Assembly (NCBI GenBank): GCA_018697195.1
Contig: CM031864.1
Coordinates: 16,008,263-16,072,262 of the forward strand
Reading direction: 5' to 3'
DNA length: 64,000 bases
DNA from: Certhia americana
Lineage: Eukaryota; Chordata; Aves; Passeriformes; Certhiidae
Below, piece after piece: positions 1 to 14,142 of the stretch. The notes under the pieces are model-generated. The model was given only the letters and a program-made list of their open reading frames with translations. It was not told the origin of the DNA and ran no database searches. A program made the position numbers and the translations under genes. Each line of letters begins with the position of its first letter. Within the stretch, counting starts at the first letter, position 1.

Positions 1-3000
1 TGACTCTTCACGAGAAATAAATGGATCTATAGTTCTTAAAGTATTCCAAGAATGAAAACCGATAGATTCTGCCATCTGAAAACATGGGATAGTTCTAAGG
101 GGTGGTTTTTTGGGGGTAGTGGCACTACCATTTTATATCCCTTTCAAGATTTGGTCGAAGTTCTCAGCCATGGTTGCCACTGTAGTGAGGTCTGTCGTTG
201 CCTCCTTGCTTCTCATGTCCTTCCAACATCCTTACAGAGATAAGCTCTGAATTACATGCGACTTACTTCCATGAGCTTTAAAAAAAAAACTCAGCTTATT
301 TTTGTTTACCATTTTCTAGTTTGATGGCAAGATTACCATCAGTTACTGTTTTTAAGAGGCATACAAAGGAAATTTATCTTAACATCTTTCTGAGCCTTCT
401 GTGTCCTCTCTGCTAAAACTGGATCCAAATTCTGTTCTGTGCTGTGCTGAATTTGCAACAAATACAAAGAGATTCAATAGCAATGTGAAATATTTGCTTT
501 TACTTTTCTAATGCAAAAAACCCAAAAACTTGGAGTTTTGCATGGTTGTTTACTGTTCTTTGCAAATCTGGCTGATTAAATAGTACTCAAGGAAAATTAG
601 TGAGAAAAGGCAAGAGCCTCGAGCGGTGCAAACCAACAGAGCTCACTTTCACCATTCAGACAACATTTATGCCACCTGAGAATGCGGAATAGCTACATTA
701 ACAGTAATTTCCTTTTATTACAAGTCCTGCTGCGTTTAGATACTCTGGGAAAAAAAATCCCCCAAATATACAAACCTGTTTTTTGCTTCATTCCTTCCCT
801 TACCACCTCTGGAAGAGAACTGATTCTGACAGGCAAGAGGATCTAGTCCATTACGATGCTGTATGCTTTCCCACTTTTACAGTTTCTATATCATATTCCT
901 AGACCTAATACCTCAAATTCACCTCTGAGTGCTGCAGAATTCCCATACCTGGCTAGAACCAAATGCACATGCTTACTCTTATATTGCTGTCTTTTAGGGC
1001 TGAAATTCCTGTTTCTCAGAGTGAGATCTTTTGGCAGGACAAATTTAAAAATGTGTGCAGGCCACTAAACCCATGATCCAACAGCCTAATAACTCTTTCA
1101 TCAAATATTTGTGAAACTATAACTTTCTTTCAGATCTTGATTATTTCGGAGGAAAGAAACCCACCACACACAGAGAGCTTGAAAAATCGCAGGAATGGCA
1201 AAGTTGTTTTCTATTTCCCATTACTATTCCTACCTTGAGTTCTTATACCAAAACAGGCCTAGAGTAAGCACCTTCACCAGGCGTGTCATTAGGATGAATA
1301 AACAGATGAACTACAAGGGGTAGATTCTAGAAAGATTTTTAAGAATTCAGAGCTGTTGTCACTCAACTAGTTCTTTGACCATTTGAAAATGTCTTATGAT
1401 TAAAACCTTCCCCCCCTGCCCACATATATGTCCTAGAAAATTGAACAAATATTATTTTTATTGTTTTTTCTTCCAGATTTTACCACAGCAATCTGGGCAC
1501 CTGCCCAAAATGTATAAATGAAAATCTCATGCAGCAGAGCATCAGCAGCACGAAGAAACAGCTAAAATATTTTCTCTTTGTCTCTGTCCTGAATCCAAAC
1601 TTTGGCACACCCCATGTCACACATCTGCTTCTTCCAGGCTGGTGCAGCAGAGGTGGCTGTGTTTGTGTAGGAAGTCAGAGCCACTCGCACCAATGAGCGC
1701 TCGCACAGCTGGCCTGGCCCCAGGAAGGGAACACTCTCCCTTGCAAGAGGAACTGAAACTATGCCTAGGGAAGCCTGCTTTGCCTCTGACCAAGCTAGCT
1801 GTCTTAAGGAAATGCCAGACCTTACTGCACCGGGGTCAAATGTAGAATTATGTGGCAGTTTGATAAGCTACAGTATACTAATTTATTGGCTATTTTAAAA
1901 AATGTAGAGGAAATTTTATTACGGATTACTTTGCTTTCCTGAAAACTTTTTATAATTAAGAACATCTGGAAGACATTTCAATATATCATAAACAAGAGGA
2001 AATCCAAAGCATGTGACTTCTAAGAAAATCATGCAAATGTCCTTCTGTGCCAAAATTTACAGTAATCTGTTTTTCTTATTTTGCTAGGGGGGCGGGGGAG
2101 GGAGAATGAATGAAGGACGAGTCAACAAGGAGAAAACTACTAGTGTAAAGAAATATTAGGTATTACTGTTTCATGAAACATACTAATTTTTATAAAACCC
2201 AAAATTGCTAAAATAAATTTGGCTTCTTGTTGTCAATCTCCCCCTCCCACTAATTAGTTCCCAGGGAATACAGCATTCTGGAGTGGATAAATGATGGTAT
2301 CAGTCCTGACTATTAGGAGGCTGAGTGAGAAAGAAAGAAAGGAATAAGCATGTTTTGGATGATTGTAAGTAAAGGAAACTATTGGTTTGACCTGATGAGT
2401 ACTATGCTTTTTAATTAACATCACTATATAGCTACAATTTCTATGACAGTTCTTCAAGAAATAAAATAAAACAAAACACCAACACAGTTCAACATATTAA
2501 TAAATAGCTTAGTTTGAGTAATCTGTTGTCTTATAAAACATAGTAGGATTTATGGGCTCTAAAAACAAACATAGCTAAAAAGCTTTACAAGAAACCTCTG
2601 ACAGATTTACTATAACCCCCAACAATTAATTACTAAGTTCATAGAAAATGAAATAATGCACAAAAAAAAAAGGTGAAAATGTTTATAACAAAATCTGAAA
2701 TTCATGAGAAACTTAAAACTACTGTTGGGTTCCCTGGAAAAACATAGGAAAACTAAGCTGAACTGTCTCAGAGTTTAAGGAGGTTTGTATTTAGAAGTTC
2801 AGTTGAGTGCATGGGCAGCTATCACCAAGTTTATATAGCCCCTAGCTATATAAACTTCACCAAAAATTACTATTTGGACACAGAACTTTCATTGAGGCCT
2901 AAGGTTGGGTTTGTCCAGACCTGTTGCTCTTGAAAACAAAGTTGGCGTGATATAGCCAGTATTTTCCTTTCACTTTGTAGAGCAGACTGTGAGAGAAATG

Positions 3001-3950
3001 GGTTGGATGCCTCCTCCCTACTAGCTAAGAGGAGAGTGGCCCTGGCAAATCTGGGTTGAGAGCAATGACCAGTCAACCAGCACAGTTAACCATAAACAGG
3101 GAGCTTGCTAGAGGTGTTCTGTGTTTGATCCAGCAGCTCTCATTCCCAGAGGGGGCTGCAGAGCACAATGGAATGATGTGCACTGATTGCTTTCCGCTGG
3201 CCTTGCCCACCTTCTGTGACAGCTCTGTTCAGTCAGAGGAGCATGAGAACAACCTTAACTGGGGAGATCTTAACATGGGCCAGAGGGAGTGAAGTCACAT
3301 CCCTGGTGTAAGTGGAGAGGAGTTCCATGGCTAAGTCCTAGAACTTGGGGTAAGCCACCTCCCTGTTTATTAAAATCAGATTTTATTATTAAATCCACCT
3401 AGTGTGAATTTAATAATTATCCACCACTGATATTTTACTGTCCCTTTCTTTTCTAATCAGTTTTAGCAGTAATAAAATAATTACAAAATCAGTTAATTAA
3501 ATTTTTTCAGATTATTATCATAGGGCATCTAAACTAATCTCCCCTGTTTGGACAAATTTTACAAATCGTACCTTTCAGTGGTACTGTTTCAGAATTTTTA
3601 CAGACTCAGGTGTAACTTACTGCATTGGTGACACTCATCACATCTTAGAAGATTTTCCCCCAGTACTTAAAACTTCCTTTAAAAACCAAAGAAAATTATT
3701 TTTGAAAAATGTGATGAGAATTTAAAGAAAAAAAACCCCAGCAATTCCTCAGGTCTAAAATAACCACTAATTATGAAATTATAATATGTCAAATTTTAAT
3801 AAAGAATGCAGCACTTGCTGGTGAACTGTACTATGTAATTTAGGGAAGAGTTGATGAACAACGTTCTCACAATTTCAAAGGCATTTATTTTGTTGAAATA
3901 ACTTTAGGTTATGTACTTTGTAAAATTAACGTCTATTACTTGCAGTATGT
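1..3950. other. AT-rich non-coding sequence, no gene seen
   Basis: I see no coding, RNA or mobile element here. Open frames are at most 78 codons, lack any recognisable domain and are compatible with chance. About 3360-3560 is notably rich in TAAT/ATTA words (homeodomain-type cores), which can occur in conserved non-coding DNA but also in any AT-rich stretch. A short G-rich run lies near 2087-2103. Confidence 0.6.
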
Positions 3951-3954
3951 ACAA

Positions 3955-4005
3955 AGAAGGCCCAATTCTGATTGAGTACACTTATTACTACTGTAATGTT
4001 GCCAT
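3955..4005. repeat. Possible relic of an ancient palindromic amniote repeat
   Basis: The run beginning GGCCCAATTCTGATTGAG (3960-3977), followed by a TACAC word, resembles the terminal part of an old interspersed repeat common in reptile and bird DNA, whose end reads roughly GGCCAAATTCTG followed by a TTACAC word. This is resemblance from memory over a short length. It shares the word set seen near 22320 and 21145. No complete element or target-site duplication is visible. Confidence 0.3.
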
Positions 4006-4179
4006 TGCATCAAAATAGGACAAATACTAAGGTTTATTTCCTTGTGTTTTGAAAATAAAACATTTTGGAGTGAGTAAAAAAAATTATGTTCTTAAACAAT
4101 ATCTGGTGTTTAATTAATTGCAGGGAAAGAATTGTAATAATGTTCTGAATTTTTTTCCCTTTAATGAGTATTTGTGGAC

Positions 4180-4400
4180 CAAGTCAGAGTTCTGGCCGTA
4201 TATTTAATAATCACATTTATCAATGCAAACAGGCATTGATACTCTTTCTGCAGATGAATAATACCTAAACTATGCTTTGCATAATATCAAGTATGTTTGC
4301 ATTTTTAATGAACAATTTTGATCTTAAAGGCTGCTTGCAAAGTAAAACATTTGTCGTTAGCAATGAAGATTGTGCTTGGCCATTTAATGACCTGATACTG
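4180..4400. promoter_or_regulatory. Candidate conserved non-coding element (enhancer-like)
   Basis: The stretch has CTTTGCAT (4275-4282) and GTTTGCAT (4295-4302), both close to POU/octamer half-sites, an AACAAT SOX-type word (4311-4316), TTAATGA-type homeodomain words and a 9-bp inverted repeat (4218-4241). It has long word-like unique sequence without tandem structure. That mix is typical of developmental enhancers conserved among amniotes. The words are visible; conservation and activity are inference, and AT-rich DNA yields such words by chance. Confidence 0.3.
4218..4241. repeat. Perfect 9-bp inverted repeat with 6-nt loop
   Basis: Arms TATCAATGC (4218-4226) and GCATTGATA (4233-4241) are exact reverse complements around the spacer AAACAG. 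It may be a paired binding site for a homeodomain/ONECUT-like factor, since each arm contains ATCAAT, or a chance hairpin. Confidence 0.8.
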
Positions 4401-7339
4401 TATCTGTTCTTTGGTTTTGAATGAACTGATAATTTTTAGGGAACCAGCCAACCTTTACCTAAACAAAAACTGTTCATGTAAACGTTGGCAAATAGTACAA
4501 TGGGATATGAATTTTCTTGAACAAAGCACAATTTTGACAAATGTTCAAAAAAAATTGTCTGGGCACTATTCAACCAGCTCTTGTACACGGTATTTTTAGT
4601 GTAATGGAAAAGACTCATTAACATTTTCCTATGAGAAATCTGAGTTTGTAAGGAAATTATATTTCCATGGCATTATCACAAATTGAATCCCTTTATCCAA
4701 AATAAATTAAACATTTGTTTCCTGGAGTACAATACTGGAATGAAAGAACAAGTCAAATGGCTTAATCAATAACTTTTTAATTTTAGGACTTGTCAGCTTT
4801 CCCTCTCTATTTCAGGTTTTTCCCTTCTAGCATCAATGATGACAGATCGAAGGGATATGTAAATGGGTGAAATGCCTCAAACTTGCAATACAGTTGGAAA
4901 ATATAATTTCATTTGGGAAATTTCACCTCTGCAGAAACGTGTAAAAAAGTTCCAAGGTGTAATTATGACAGGTGAAACAATCCCCTGTCCTAACAGCACC
5001 TGTCAAGGATGTACTTGCGCTGGCATTTTGTTCATACTGGCACAGAAGCCATCACTGAGGAGAGGAGGGGAGAGCTGATGCCACAGTACCAGCAATGCCT
5101 GGCACTTCCCAGCTCAGATCCCTCTGACAAGGCAAGGCTGGCCATGGTGGGGTTTTTTACTGAAATGACTGACTACAGTGACAGCCACAGCCTTTGGGCA
5201 GCACTAACGTGATTCTTCCCACAGAGAGTAATACTGTCTGGCAGGTACCAACAAGAGGGACCTGCCACATTCTGTACTACTGTGGCTAATTTTGGAAGAG
5301 GTCATTCCTGTCTGTGACCTCTCGTTGACATTCTGGGTGGAATGCATAATTTTTGCACATGTTGCTATTTCTAATCCAGCACTTTGATTTTGGGGTGAAG
5401 TTGTAGTGGAAAAGAGAACCTGAGCAAGTGCTTCCCTGAGCTGGATCTTGGGTGTCCAGACAATACAATGAATTGATTGAAGTGTTGATCAGTATAAATA
5501 ACAAGTGCACAGATGAAAAGACTCCATATGATTACAGAAAAAAATAGCATGGTTTTTTCTAACACTGAAATGACAGATGATCTATAGGAAACACATTTAG
5601 AAATCGAGTGCTAAAAATAACGCTGCAGTGCTGTGCAGTAGGAAGAAAACAGTTACTCTTCTCTCTTAATCACAGAAGAGCAACATTCCTAGCCAGGGAG
5701 GTTGGACTTGAATGGAATGACCCCCCACTCTTGTGTGGTTTCCTGACAGATGATCAGTTCATTTTTAACTCTTCAGGAGTGCAGTCAGGTTATGGTACTT
5801 TAACATCCTGTCTTCTGTTTATTTCTTTCACCCTGCTTTCTGTACTCCCACTGTGCTGTGTCTCATCTGCCCTCACCATACTGCCTCTTCATTTAATCAC
5901 GCATCAGAAGTCTCCTTCTACCCTCCCATCTCACCACACTGAGTCTAATTTTCTCATTCACAGAGGAGGCTGTCCTCTCCTCCCTGCTTTAATTATAACT
6001 CTGCATTAAAAATAAAAATAATAAAAGCTCATTTTCCTGAGACATAAGTTATTGATGCTCTGGCCCTGGAGAAATATAAACACTTTTATCTGAAGTAATT
6101 TAAAACATTTTGTTTTTACCAAAAATATGTATTTAAGTAAATGAGAGCTGGGAATGTACCTTCTCTTTTGGCTGCCTGGCCCCCTTGGAGCTTTGCCTTG
6201 GGTGTGTAACTGAGAGACGGCCATTCATGCATGAAGAATAGAGGCTTAATTAATTGGATTGGAATTGTAAAATGGTGTACTTGATGCGGGTAAAGCACAT
6301 TCCACACTTTTCCCCCATAAAGATTGTGACATTTCTGTGGAAGTGTTGAAGAGTGGGTCCAGGAGCCATCAGATGGATGAGTCTTCATTAAATAGGTACA
6401 GCAGGGAACCCCTAGTCTGTATCTCACATAGATTTTCCCCCACACATTCATTTAATTAACTCTCAATCTGTATCTGTGGATCCACAACAATTCTATTTAA
6501 TTTTTATGTTATATGTAATTTATAGTACATAATAAATAGTTTGTGAGAGGTGGAGCCATGAATGGTTTGAAACAGGTTTCCATGTCCAAATGAAGCTGAC
6601 AATTTTTCATTTCTGCCAAAATTAAGGTTCCATTTTTTTCCTTTCAAGTTTTCCTTGAAAAATGATGTTTAAAAAATCTCAAATCATCCAGGAAAGTTTA
6701 TCAGGTTTCAATAAAATAGTGACTTCATTGTTAGCAACTGCTCATTTCAATCATTCATAGAATGGCTCCTTTCTACAATATAAGCATTGCATACAAAGTA
6801 AAAATATATCGCTTCAAAATTCTGTTTAATGATCTTTCTTATAAAAATAAATTAAAAGGCATTTTGGGCCCTCTCTCATTTCCTCACAACACACACTTTA
6901 CCTCTTTTTAAAATATACTAGTTCTGTGGTGGGGAAATTAGTCTCAGAAACGTCTCTTGTGCTCTGCTACACTTTAGAATGGGAAAGATTAGGTTCTTAG
7001 AAGTAACTTCATCCACTAGGAATGAGAAATCATTGTTTTGTGGTCAGCAAGTATTTTAGAAAACAATAGTAATTGATTTTTCTTTAAAAAGTGTGTCCTG
7101 TAAGCTCACTGGTTATTTTCTTTTGGTTTTCCAAGAACTGTATCTTTCAAAGTTTCATGAAGCACCCTGTCATATGTGGCAGTCCCAAAGTTTGTTCCAT
7201 CTTGAGGTATTTTAAGATTGGAATACATGTTGTTGCTCTTGGAATGTGCAATCCACAGTCAGTGAGTGTCCTTTAATGACCTTTCATGCACGATCAAACA
7301 TGCTTATCACCCCTATCTCCTTGTGGACAGTGGCCCTGG

Positions 7340-7353
7340 AAAAAAAAAAAAAA
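7340..7353. repeat. Poly(A) tract, 14 A
   Basis: Uninterrupted A14 after TGGCCCTGG. I checked upstream for a processed-pseudogene or SINE body and recognised none, so it is best treated as a homopolymer. Confidence 0.9.
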
Positions 7354-8552
7354 TATCCCTCTCATCTAAGATATTTCAGTGCAGAGATATTAAGCAGTGA
7401 TATCCTTTTTCTTTGAAGCTACTGAGCTTTACAAAGCTGTTCCTCATGTTCAGAACAGTTTGAATTAGAAAAATAGAAGGACATATGTTAAGCCATAAAT
7501 GTTTAACAGCAGAGGAACTTTTGGTAGCATTCATTAAAGTCTCTTTCATTTTCTGTCGATGATGTAGTTTACACACTAGTGGGACCAGAATTCCATCATT
7601 CCTTAGGAAGGTGAGGGGTAGGGTTTTATTCCTGCATCACATCTATAGATGTCATATTATTCACTCCAACAGTCTGATGTGAACACTTGAGTCCTTCCTG
7701 AAGCTAACTATTGTGAGCTGTTTTGAAGCCTTGAATTGCTATCACCTAGAGAGTTTAAGTCATAATAATTATGATATGCAGTGACACTTGTGGTCTGAAA
7801 TAAAGACTGGTTTGAACCCTGTAAAAGGGCAGTAAAAAACCATTTTCCCCCTCTCACAGTTATGTAGGACCAAGGATTTTATCACCATTCTGTTGGGGTC
7901 TGAAGCCCAAATGCTGCATGTGCTAAGCAACTTAGAAAATTTAGTTATTATTGTAGCTAACCACCTAATGTATATATAGCCCCACCTCATATAACTTATG
8001 TAAACATCTTGGTTCTACAAGTTTGAGCTGGAATTCTGTAAGGTGTCTCACAAGACTTTCAGTTGCTATTTGAGCTGGAAAAGCATTATGATGCCTAGGC
8101 TTTCTTGTGGTAGTCTGGCATTTCATATTCAGGCCTGGGCAAAATTGGGATGAGCACACATTTGCAAAAAAATAAGAAAAAATTAAAACCCAATTCCTCT
8201 ATAAATCTTAAAAGCATCAAGAAAATATTCAGGTATGAGGCACTGTAAATGGTTTATTCTTTCATTACCTGCCAAACCTTACAAAGAAAGCATCCAAGGT
8301 TTCATTGCCTGCTTCTTAGAGATGCCTTGTTCAAAAAAGCCTATTTCTTACATATAAGTTCTATGCATTCACATATAAATTGAACATAGCAAGCACAGCT
8401 GCAATAAAAAAATTTATTAAAAAATACAATTAAAAATTAGTGCAAATGGATCATCACTGCTGGAAGGCACACTCTCATCTACCAATAGCCTTAAGTTGAT
8501 AGTGTACTGCTTTTCTTTAGAAAAGACAACATGGAGAAAAATGTACAATTTA

Positions 8553-8565
8553 TTTTTTTTTTTTT
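8553..8565. repeat. Poly(T) tract, 13 T
   Basis: Uninterrupted T13. No minus-strand retrogene body was recognised on its downstream side. Confidence 0.9.
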
Positions 8566-11500
8566 ATTCCAAAGGCACTCTAATTCCAAGTTCCATGTCT
8601 CCAATATTGTCCTATCTTTTTATGGATTTGGAACAGGCCACGCTCTCATTTCTTTTAATAGATGAATAGACAAATGTGAGGTAAGAAAAAGCCACCAAAG
8701 AAACTGTGTGTAAAGCAAATTAGAGTAAAAGGAGATTGATATGATTCCAAGATGGTGATACAGCAGTCCATGCTGAGTTTACAGTGCTTGTGGTTTATAG
8801 CATGTACCATAATTACTTCAGTTTAGAGCTGAATTGACTTTGAAAATACTGAAAGAGTTACTAAGACTATAAAAAGTGATGCTTTCACTTTAGTGATTTT
8901 TTTCCAAGAGGAAAAAGTTGAATTTTAAAATGGAATTTCAACTTGCAAGGCTGTTTTGTGAGGCAGGTCCAGGAAAAATGTCTGTTTGGTTCAGCTACCT
9001 ATTTTGATGCATCCTTAGCTCAGAAACCATGTACAGAGAAAGTTATGGTACACAGAAAAAACAGACATGAGCAGCTTCCATAGCAAGCTGAGAAGGCATT
9101 TTCTATTGAAAAGGATTATTTATGCAATTAGTAGTTCAGTTACTGTCTTTTTGTGAGGACAGTGTTCCAAGCCAAAGAAGTCTGCTAAACTCACTTGAAG
9201 TACATAGAGCCAGTTGTGGCAGCTGCTTAGAAATAATGGGACAATCTTCAGTCAAAGGAGAGTTGGGAAAAGGGTAACCAAATATTTCCATGTTCAATCT
9301 CCTCCAGCTAAAAAAAAATTGCACCAAAACAAAAGGAGCAGAATCACAATATTCCACAAACCAGGTTTTTTCCTAGATCAAAATGACCTCATTTGGAATC
9401 TAAGATGGAAAAAAAAATGGCCATATCCAGCCTTGATTTCTCTAACAAACCATGAATAGCTATTTACATATCACAGCAATGCATCTGAACTCCTACCATT
9501 ACATAAAGATTACCCAGCAAGTTGTCAGTTACAGACACAAATAGCAGTTGTTCAAAAAACTGGTGAGCTCTGATTGTTACCAGTCCATTGGAAAAAAACT
9601 TGGAGCAAGAACATTTAATACAAAAGGTAAGGTTCCTGAGGTATACAATAGGGGTATTTGAGCTCTCTAGTTTGAGTACAGCAAGTCAGTGGTGAACCTG
9701 CTACATTTGATATTTCATGTCTCTTTCTGATACATTTACACTACAACTTGCTATTGCCAAACTGACCCACCATTCTGAAAGGTTCTGCAGAATGTCATAG
9801 ATTAATTTATTTGCTTCTCAATGTGATTTATTCTTCTCTAATCTCAGAATGTTCTTGCCTGCTGTGCAGGTGAACATTTTTATTATCAGTAGAATCTGCG
9901 CTTGGCCTGCCTGCTTCCCATGTAATAGATAACCACAACAAATAATTTATTTGAGAATAAAGCCTATATAAATGGTACAAAAATTTGATGTAAATAAGTA
10001 TGGGGATAAGTTATTGTGGCTTGATGGGCAAAGGAACCTTTCTTTCATGCACTGGTACCAGTTCAGCAGTGTGTGTAAGAAAACTATTTCTGTAGATTGT
10101 TTTGGAGTCCTCAGTCCATATCAGGGTTGAAAGGGTCTGAGTGTTTTACTGAGAATTGGTCATGAAATAGCTTGGCCAAGAGTCCCACTTCTTGTACATT
10201 TCTGTTGCTAAACCGCTTTTGATTAGCCACAGCACTGATGCAGGATGAATGTCTGGGCCCAGGCAGAACTGGTCACATCAAGAGTTAGCAGTGCATGAAG
10301 AGACCAAGCTATCCAGTCCAGCACGTACCAGCAATCAATGTTACCCTTTCTCAGGTCCAGACTTTCTCCATCCAGGACCATACTCTCTAATCCTAATTCT
10401 TTCCTTATACATAATTTCAACTTTTTGTGATCTCTTGAGACATACACATCTCTTGCCTCCTTGGAAGAGCTGCCCAACTAATTTGCTACCCACTCTTTGT
10501 TCTTTTTCTTCCAGATCCTTAATTTAACAAGATGGACAAATATCTCTATCAGGCAATTTACAGGCTCACTCAAGACTAAGTAATACTGACTTAGCTCAGT
10601 TTTCCCCAGAAGCATTAAAGACTTGCTAGAGTTCATTACAGGCCCTTAAGAAACCTGAGGAAAAATATCTGAAGGAACAACACTTGTGAATAAAACCTAA
10701 CTCTCAAATCTGCAGTGCAGTTGAACAATTATGCATCTCATCAAATGACTTTCAATAAAGTAAATGTTAACAACATTAAATTTATTTTTGGAACACTCAA
10801 GTTTGTTGAGCAATACTGCTTTCCTTTTCCTGTTAAGGGACACATACCCAAGAGGAAACTACATCTTTCATTCTCAAAGCCTGTCATAGGAATAATGGGA
10901 TTGCAGCATTGCAGATAATTTATATAAAATTTATGATAAATTTTTTTTCTATAAAAATTATATTTTTAGTTTGCACAAAGTTCTATACTTTACTAATCTA
11001 CTTGTATCTGTATATTCAAACAAAAAAGCTTTCATAATACAATGCATGCAGATATGTGGAAATTTGGATTTATTTACATGAATTCACAAGTATATTATTC
11101 TTACTAACTTAAACTGAAAGAAAGCCTTCATTTAAGTGACTTAATCATACCCAGAAAGCATGTAATAAAATAATGACCTCCATTACAGATCATAAGTAGC
11201 AATCAAATCTCTACAAAATAATGATCAAACCAGATAATAGGTCTGATTGCATTCAAAATCGTGTGTTTCTACTCCATTTTATTTCCAGAGTGTGAAGTAG
11301 AAATTGACTTATGAGAAGATGCTGGGCCAACAACCGAGGGGAGTCTAAGTACATTGAAGAATGCCAATTAACTTCTGGAGGAGTCTAAATTGTGGTAGCT
11401 TACCTCTCCTTCCAGACCCCTCACTGTGCATATCATACCACTTAAAATTCTCTTAAGACTCACTTAGACATGTTCAGTGAGACTTAGTTACTTAGGTTAA

Positions 11501-13493
11501 CTAAGTAAGGTTTAACTTCCATATTGCCTCTAAATATGATGATAATATAGTATCCAAATTAGTATAGCTCATATTCCAAGAGGTTGGAAGAGAATAGCAA
11601 ATGAAGAAAAAATAAACAAAGAAAAGCAGCAAAGTGGAAAGAGAAAGAAACTCAGTAAAAAGCCACCTTTCCAGTGAACTTTTTCTGGTTTGGCAGCCTG
11701 TGAGGTACACCAGCATAGCCCACGGTGAAAGTGGCCAGTGGAGTTTAACAGATTCCAACATTTCAAAAGCTGGTTCCACCAGAGCCTCTTAAGCCCGTGT
11801 CTCCCAAACCTTCGGGATGTGCTAGAACTCTTTGACCTGCAATCTCACATCTGGCAAATCTGCATGTTGGGGTCTTTTTTTAGTTATGGTTTTGTTCCTT
11901 CTGCTTTTCTTTCTGACAGAAGCATGAAGTGTTGACATGCCTCTCTCAGCCTTCCATAAAAGAGTTATTAATTCCTCCATATTTCCGTAGTTACCAATCA
12001 ACAACTCTGCTTTCATAATTTATATGTCAAAGCCTTTACCTTTTCATGGCAACATTTACTATCTCAATTGCAAGAGTCTAGTCTTCCTTGAAATATTAAA
12101 TCCTAGGTACTCAAGATAAAAGGCATATCCATGTGACAAAGGAGATAGAGATGCAAGCTTCCCTTTTTGGTCCACTCTGGCTGAAACCAGCTGGCTCTGG
12201 GGCAGACGTAATTCAAAACTACAGTAACTGCTACTAGGCATTGTATTAGGGTATATGAAGATTCCTCTTCACAAAGAGTTCTTGATAAGATCCCAACACC
12301 TGCCATTTACAATTAGTATAGGATGCAATTTCTACTTTTTTATTTTGTTAATAATAAAGCCCTACCTAGGTTCTCTCCCAGCTCCCTCAGGAAGTACTGG
12401 TTCACCTTATACTCATCTTTCCTGTAACCACCATGCCACAATTTATGCTGAAAGGGAGGAAACTCCCTTGTTCACTTTGTTCTGGAATCCTTTCTAATGG
12501 AATCCACTCTGCAAAGCCTGATCAGCAGGACAAAGAACAGAAGCATGACTACAACTTAGTTGTCAAAGGACAGGGACTGTGTACACACTTCTCAGAGAAA
12601 AACTTATATCCACAGAATTTGAGAGACCTCCCATACCACCCTGAAATACTGTGTCTGGGAACAGTCACCCACTGACAGTATTATCAATGGCCTTTGCAAA
12701 CTTTTCATTTCACTATCTTCATTCAGTATAAAAAAGCCTGGGTTTGTTCATTCAGTATCTGTACATATCCTACAGCAATAACAACCTAAACATACCTTAG
12801 ACACTGCACTGGTGATTCATAATGATGTGAACAGGTTGTTCTAATCTCCTAACCTGTTAAACGAAAATGAAAAGCTTCTAATTTTACTAACAGAATGTTT
12901 TGTTTGCTCATTTGCTTCACCCCAGTACAGTCTCAAAGAACAGCCTGAAGCCATTCAAACCGCCCTCAACAAACCTGAATATCTGTTTTGATCCCCACAT
13001 TTGCAAACTAGAAATCTAACTGAAAGTCAAGTGACGATTAATAGTGACCCCAAAGCCAAGGCTTTAAGAATATGTTTCATCAGTAGAATGAGGTTTGTGT
13101 GGGCAAAACACCTAATTCCAATCCATTGCTGTAATACATAAAGCTACAGAGATGACTAAGGTTTGCAAGTTACAAAGAGCCAAGAGAAAATGTACAGAAA
13201 AGGCAGAGAGCACAGAAAGCCACCACCTGCTAAGTTAACAGAAGCAGCTTTAAGAACTTATTAACAGCATTGTTGAAAATTAAATAGGAGAGAAGTTTCT
13301 TTATAAATGTCAGGCAACTGCTCCATCTGCAATCCACCCTCTAGGCAGAGGAGAACAAAACCTGGTGAGACTCAACTCTGAGAGAGAAAGATGGTACAGA
13401 ATCTTTTCTATCCACTTACTATCAGTTTAAATAGCATCTTACTGGAGATATATATAAACATCATATATTACAGCATGTGCAGGCCAAATTCAA

Positions 13494-13508
13494 ATTATTA
13501 TTATTATT
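13494..13508. repeat. (ATT)5 trinucleotide microsatellite
   Basis: Five perfect ATT units at the edge of a locally more GC-rich stretch (about 13510-13810). The 119-codon + frame in that stretch (13535-13894) has no recognisable domain and I do not call it a gene. Confidence 0.9.
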
Positions 13509-14097
13509 CCACAAGGCCCTGGCCTCCCTGACCCTTGGCAGGGGTCAACAGAGCCTCCTTGTGTGCAGGTTTGGTTGCATCTTGCTTCAACCTGAGGCAG
13601 CAGCTCCCATTACCCTCCATCAGAAAGCACTCTGCTGTCCCTAACAGTGGGCCCAGGAGTAGTTTTCAAAGTCAAAATGGTGCTGTAACATGCTGTAACC
13701 CCACTGCAGCACTGTGGGCACGTTCACATCAGTATGCCACTGCACTAATGCCTGCACCACAAACACAGCTCCATCCTGTTACAGTGCCGGGAAACACGCT
13801 GAGAGCGAGCTTTGAAAACACCTCATTGGGAAAGTTCAAAATACCAGAAGCAGGTCTCAAACATCATAATAATGCTTTGGGAAGGTATTATTAGTACCTA
13901 GAAAGGGCTCTGGGCAATGAGAGCTTGTGTACTAGACACAATGAATGCACAGATATTCAAGTAATCAGTTGCTTGTGGGGAGGGCTGAAGTGAGCTATTT
14001 TTCCAAAAAGAGCTTACAGATAACTATGGAGAACCATAATTGCACATTGCTCCTATCTAATACAGCAGTTTAGCACTAAAATTCCAATTGTACATGA

Positions 14098-14142
14098 TAA
14101 TTGAGAGTTATTTAATAATCGAGAGTTATTTAATAATTGAAT
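14098..14142. repeat. 18-bp tandem repeat, about 2.4 copies
   Basis: The unit contains GAGAGTTATTTAATAAT and recurs with an 18-bp period. The two full copies differ by one T/C change (TTGAG versus TCGAG). Flanking sequence continues as TAATAATT-type words, suggesting slippage in AT-rich DNA. Confidence 0.85.

Larger units (their letters stand above)
4405..13490. other. AT-rich non-coding sequence with homopolymer tracts
   Basis: No supported gene. The longest frame, at 5608-6009 on the + strand (133 codons), has low-complexity leucine/serine-rich content, no known motif and overlaps nothing exon-like. Homopolymers include a T13 tract at 8553-8565 and an A14 tract at 7340-7353. 10920-10970 is extremely AT-rich. 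The rest looks like unique sequence. Confidence 0.55.

Noticed and set aside
3360..3560. TAAT-rich stretch as an enhancer
   Set aside because: Almost all of the signal is AT-richness; no mixed motif content like that at 50300-50720.
5690..5725. CR1-like GGTTGGACTTGA word on the + strand
   Set aside because: Only about a dozen bases match the CR1 3' region and no tail follows.
5608..6009. 133-codon + ORF
   Set aside because: Low-complexity Leu/Ser/Thr content, no motif, no exon context.
6751..6775. Possible reversed CR1 tail (TCATAGAATGG)
   Set aside because: No CR1 body follows; likely chance.
13535..13894. 119-codon + ORF in a GC-richer stretch
   Set aside because: No motif or homologue recognised; no good splice signals seen.
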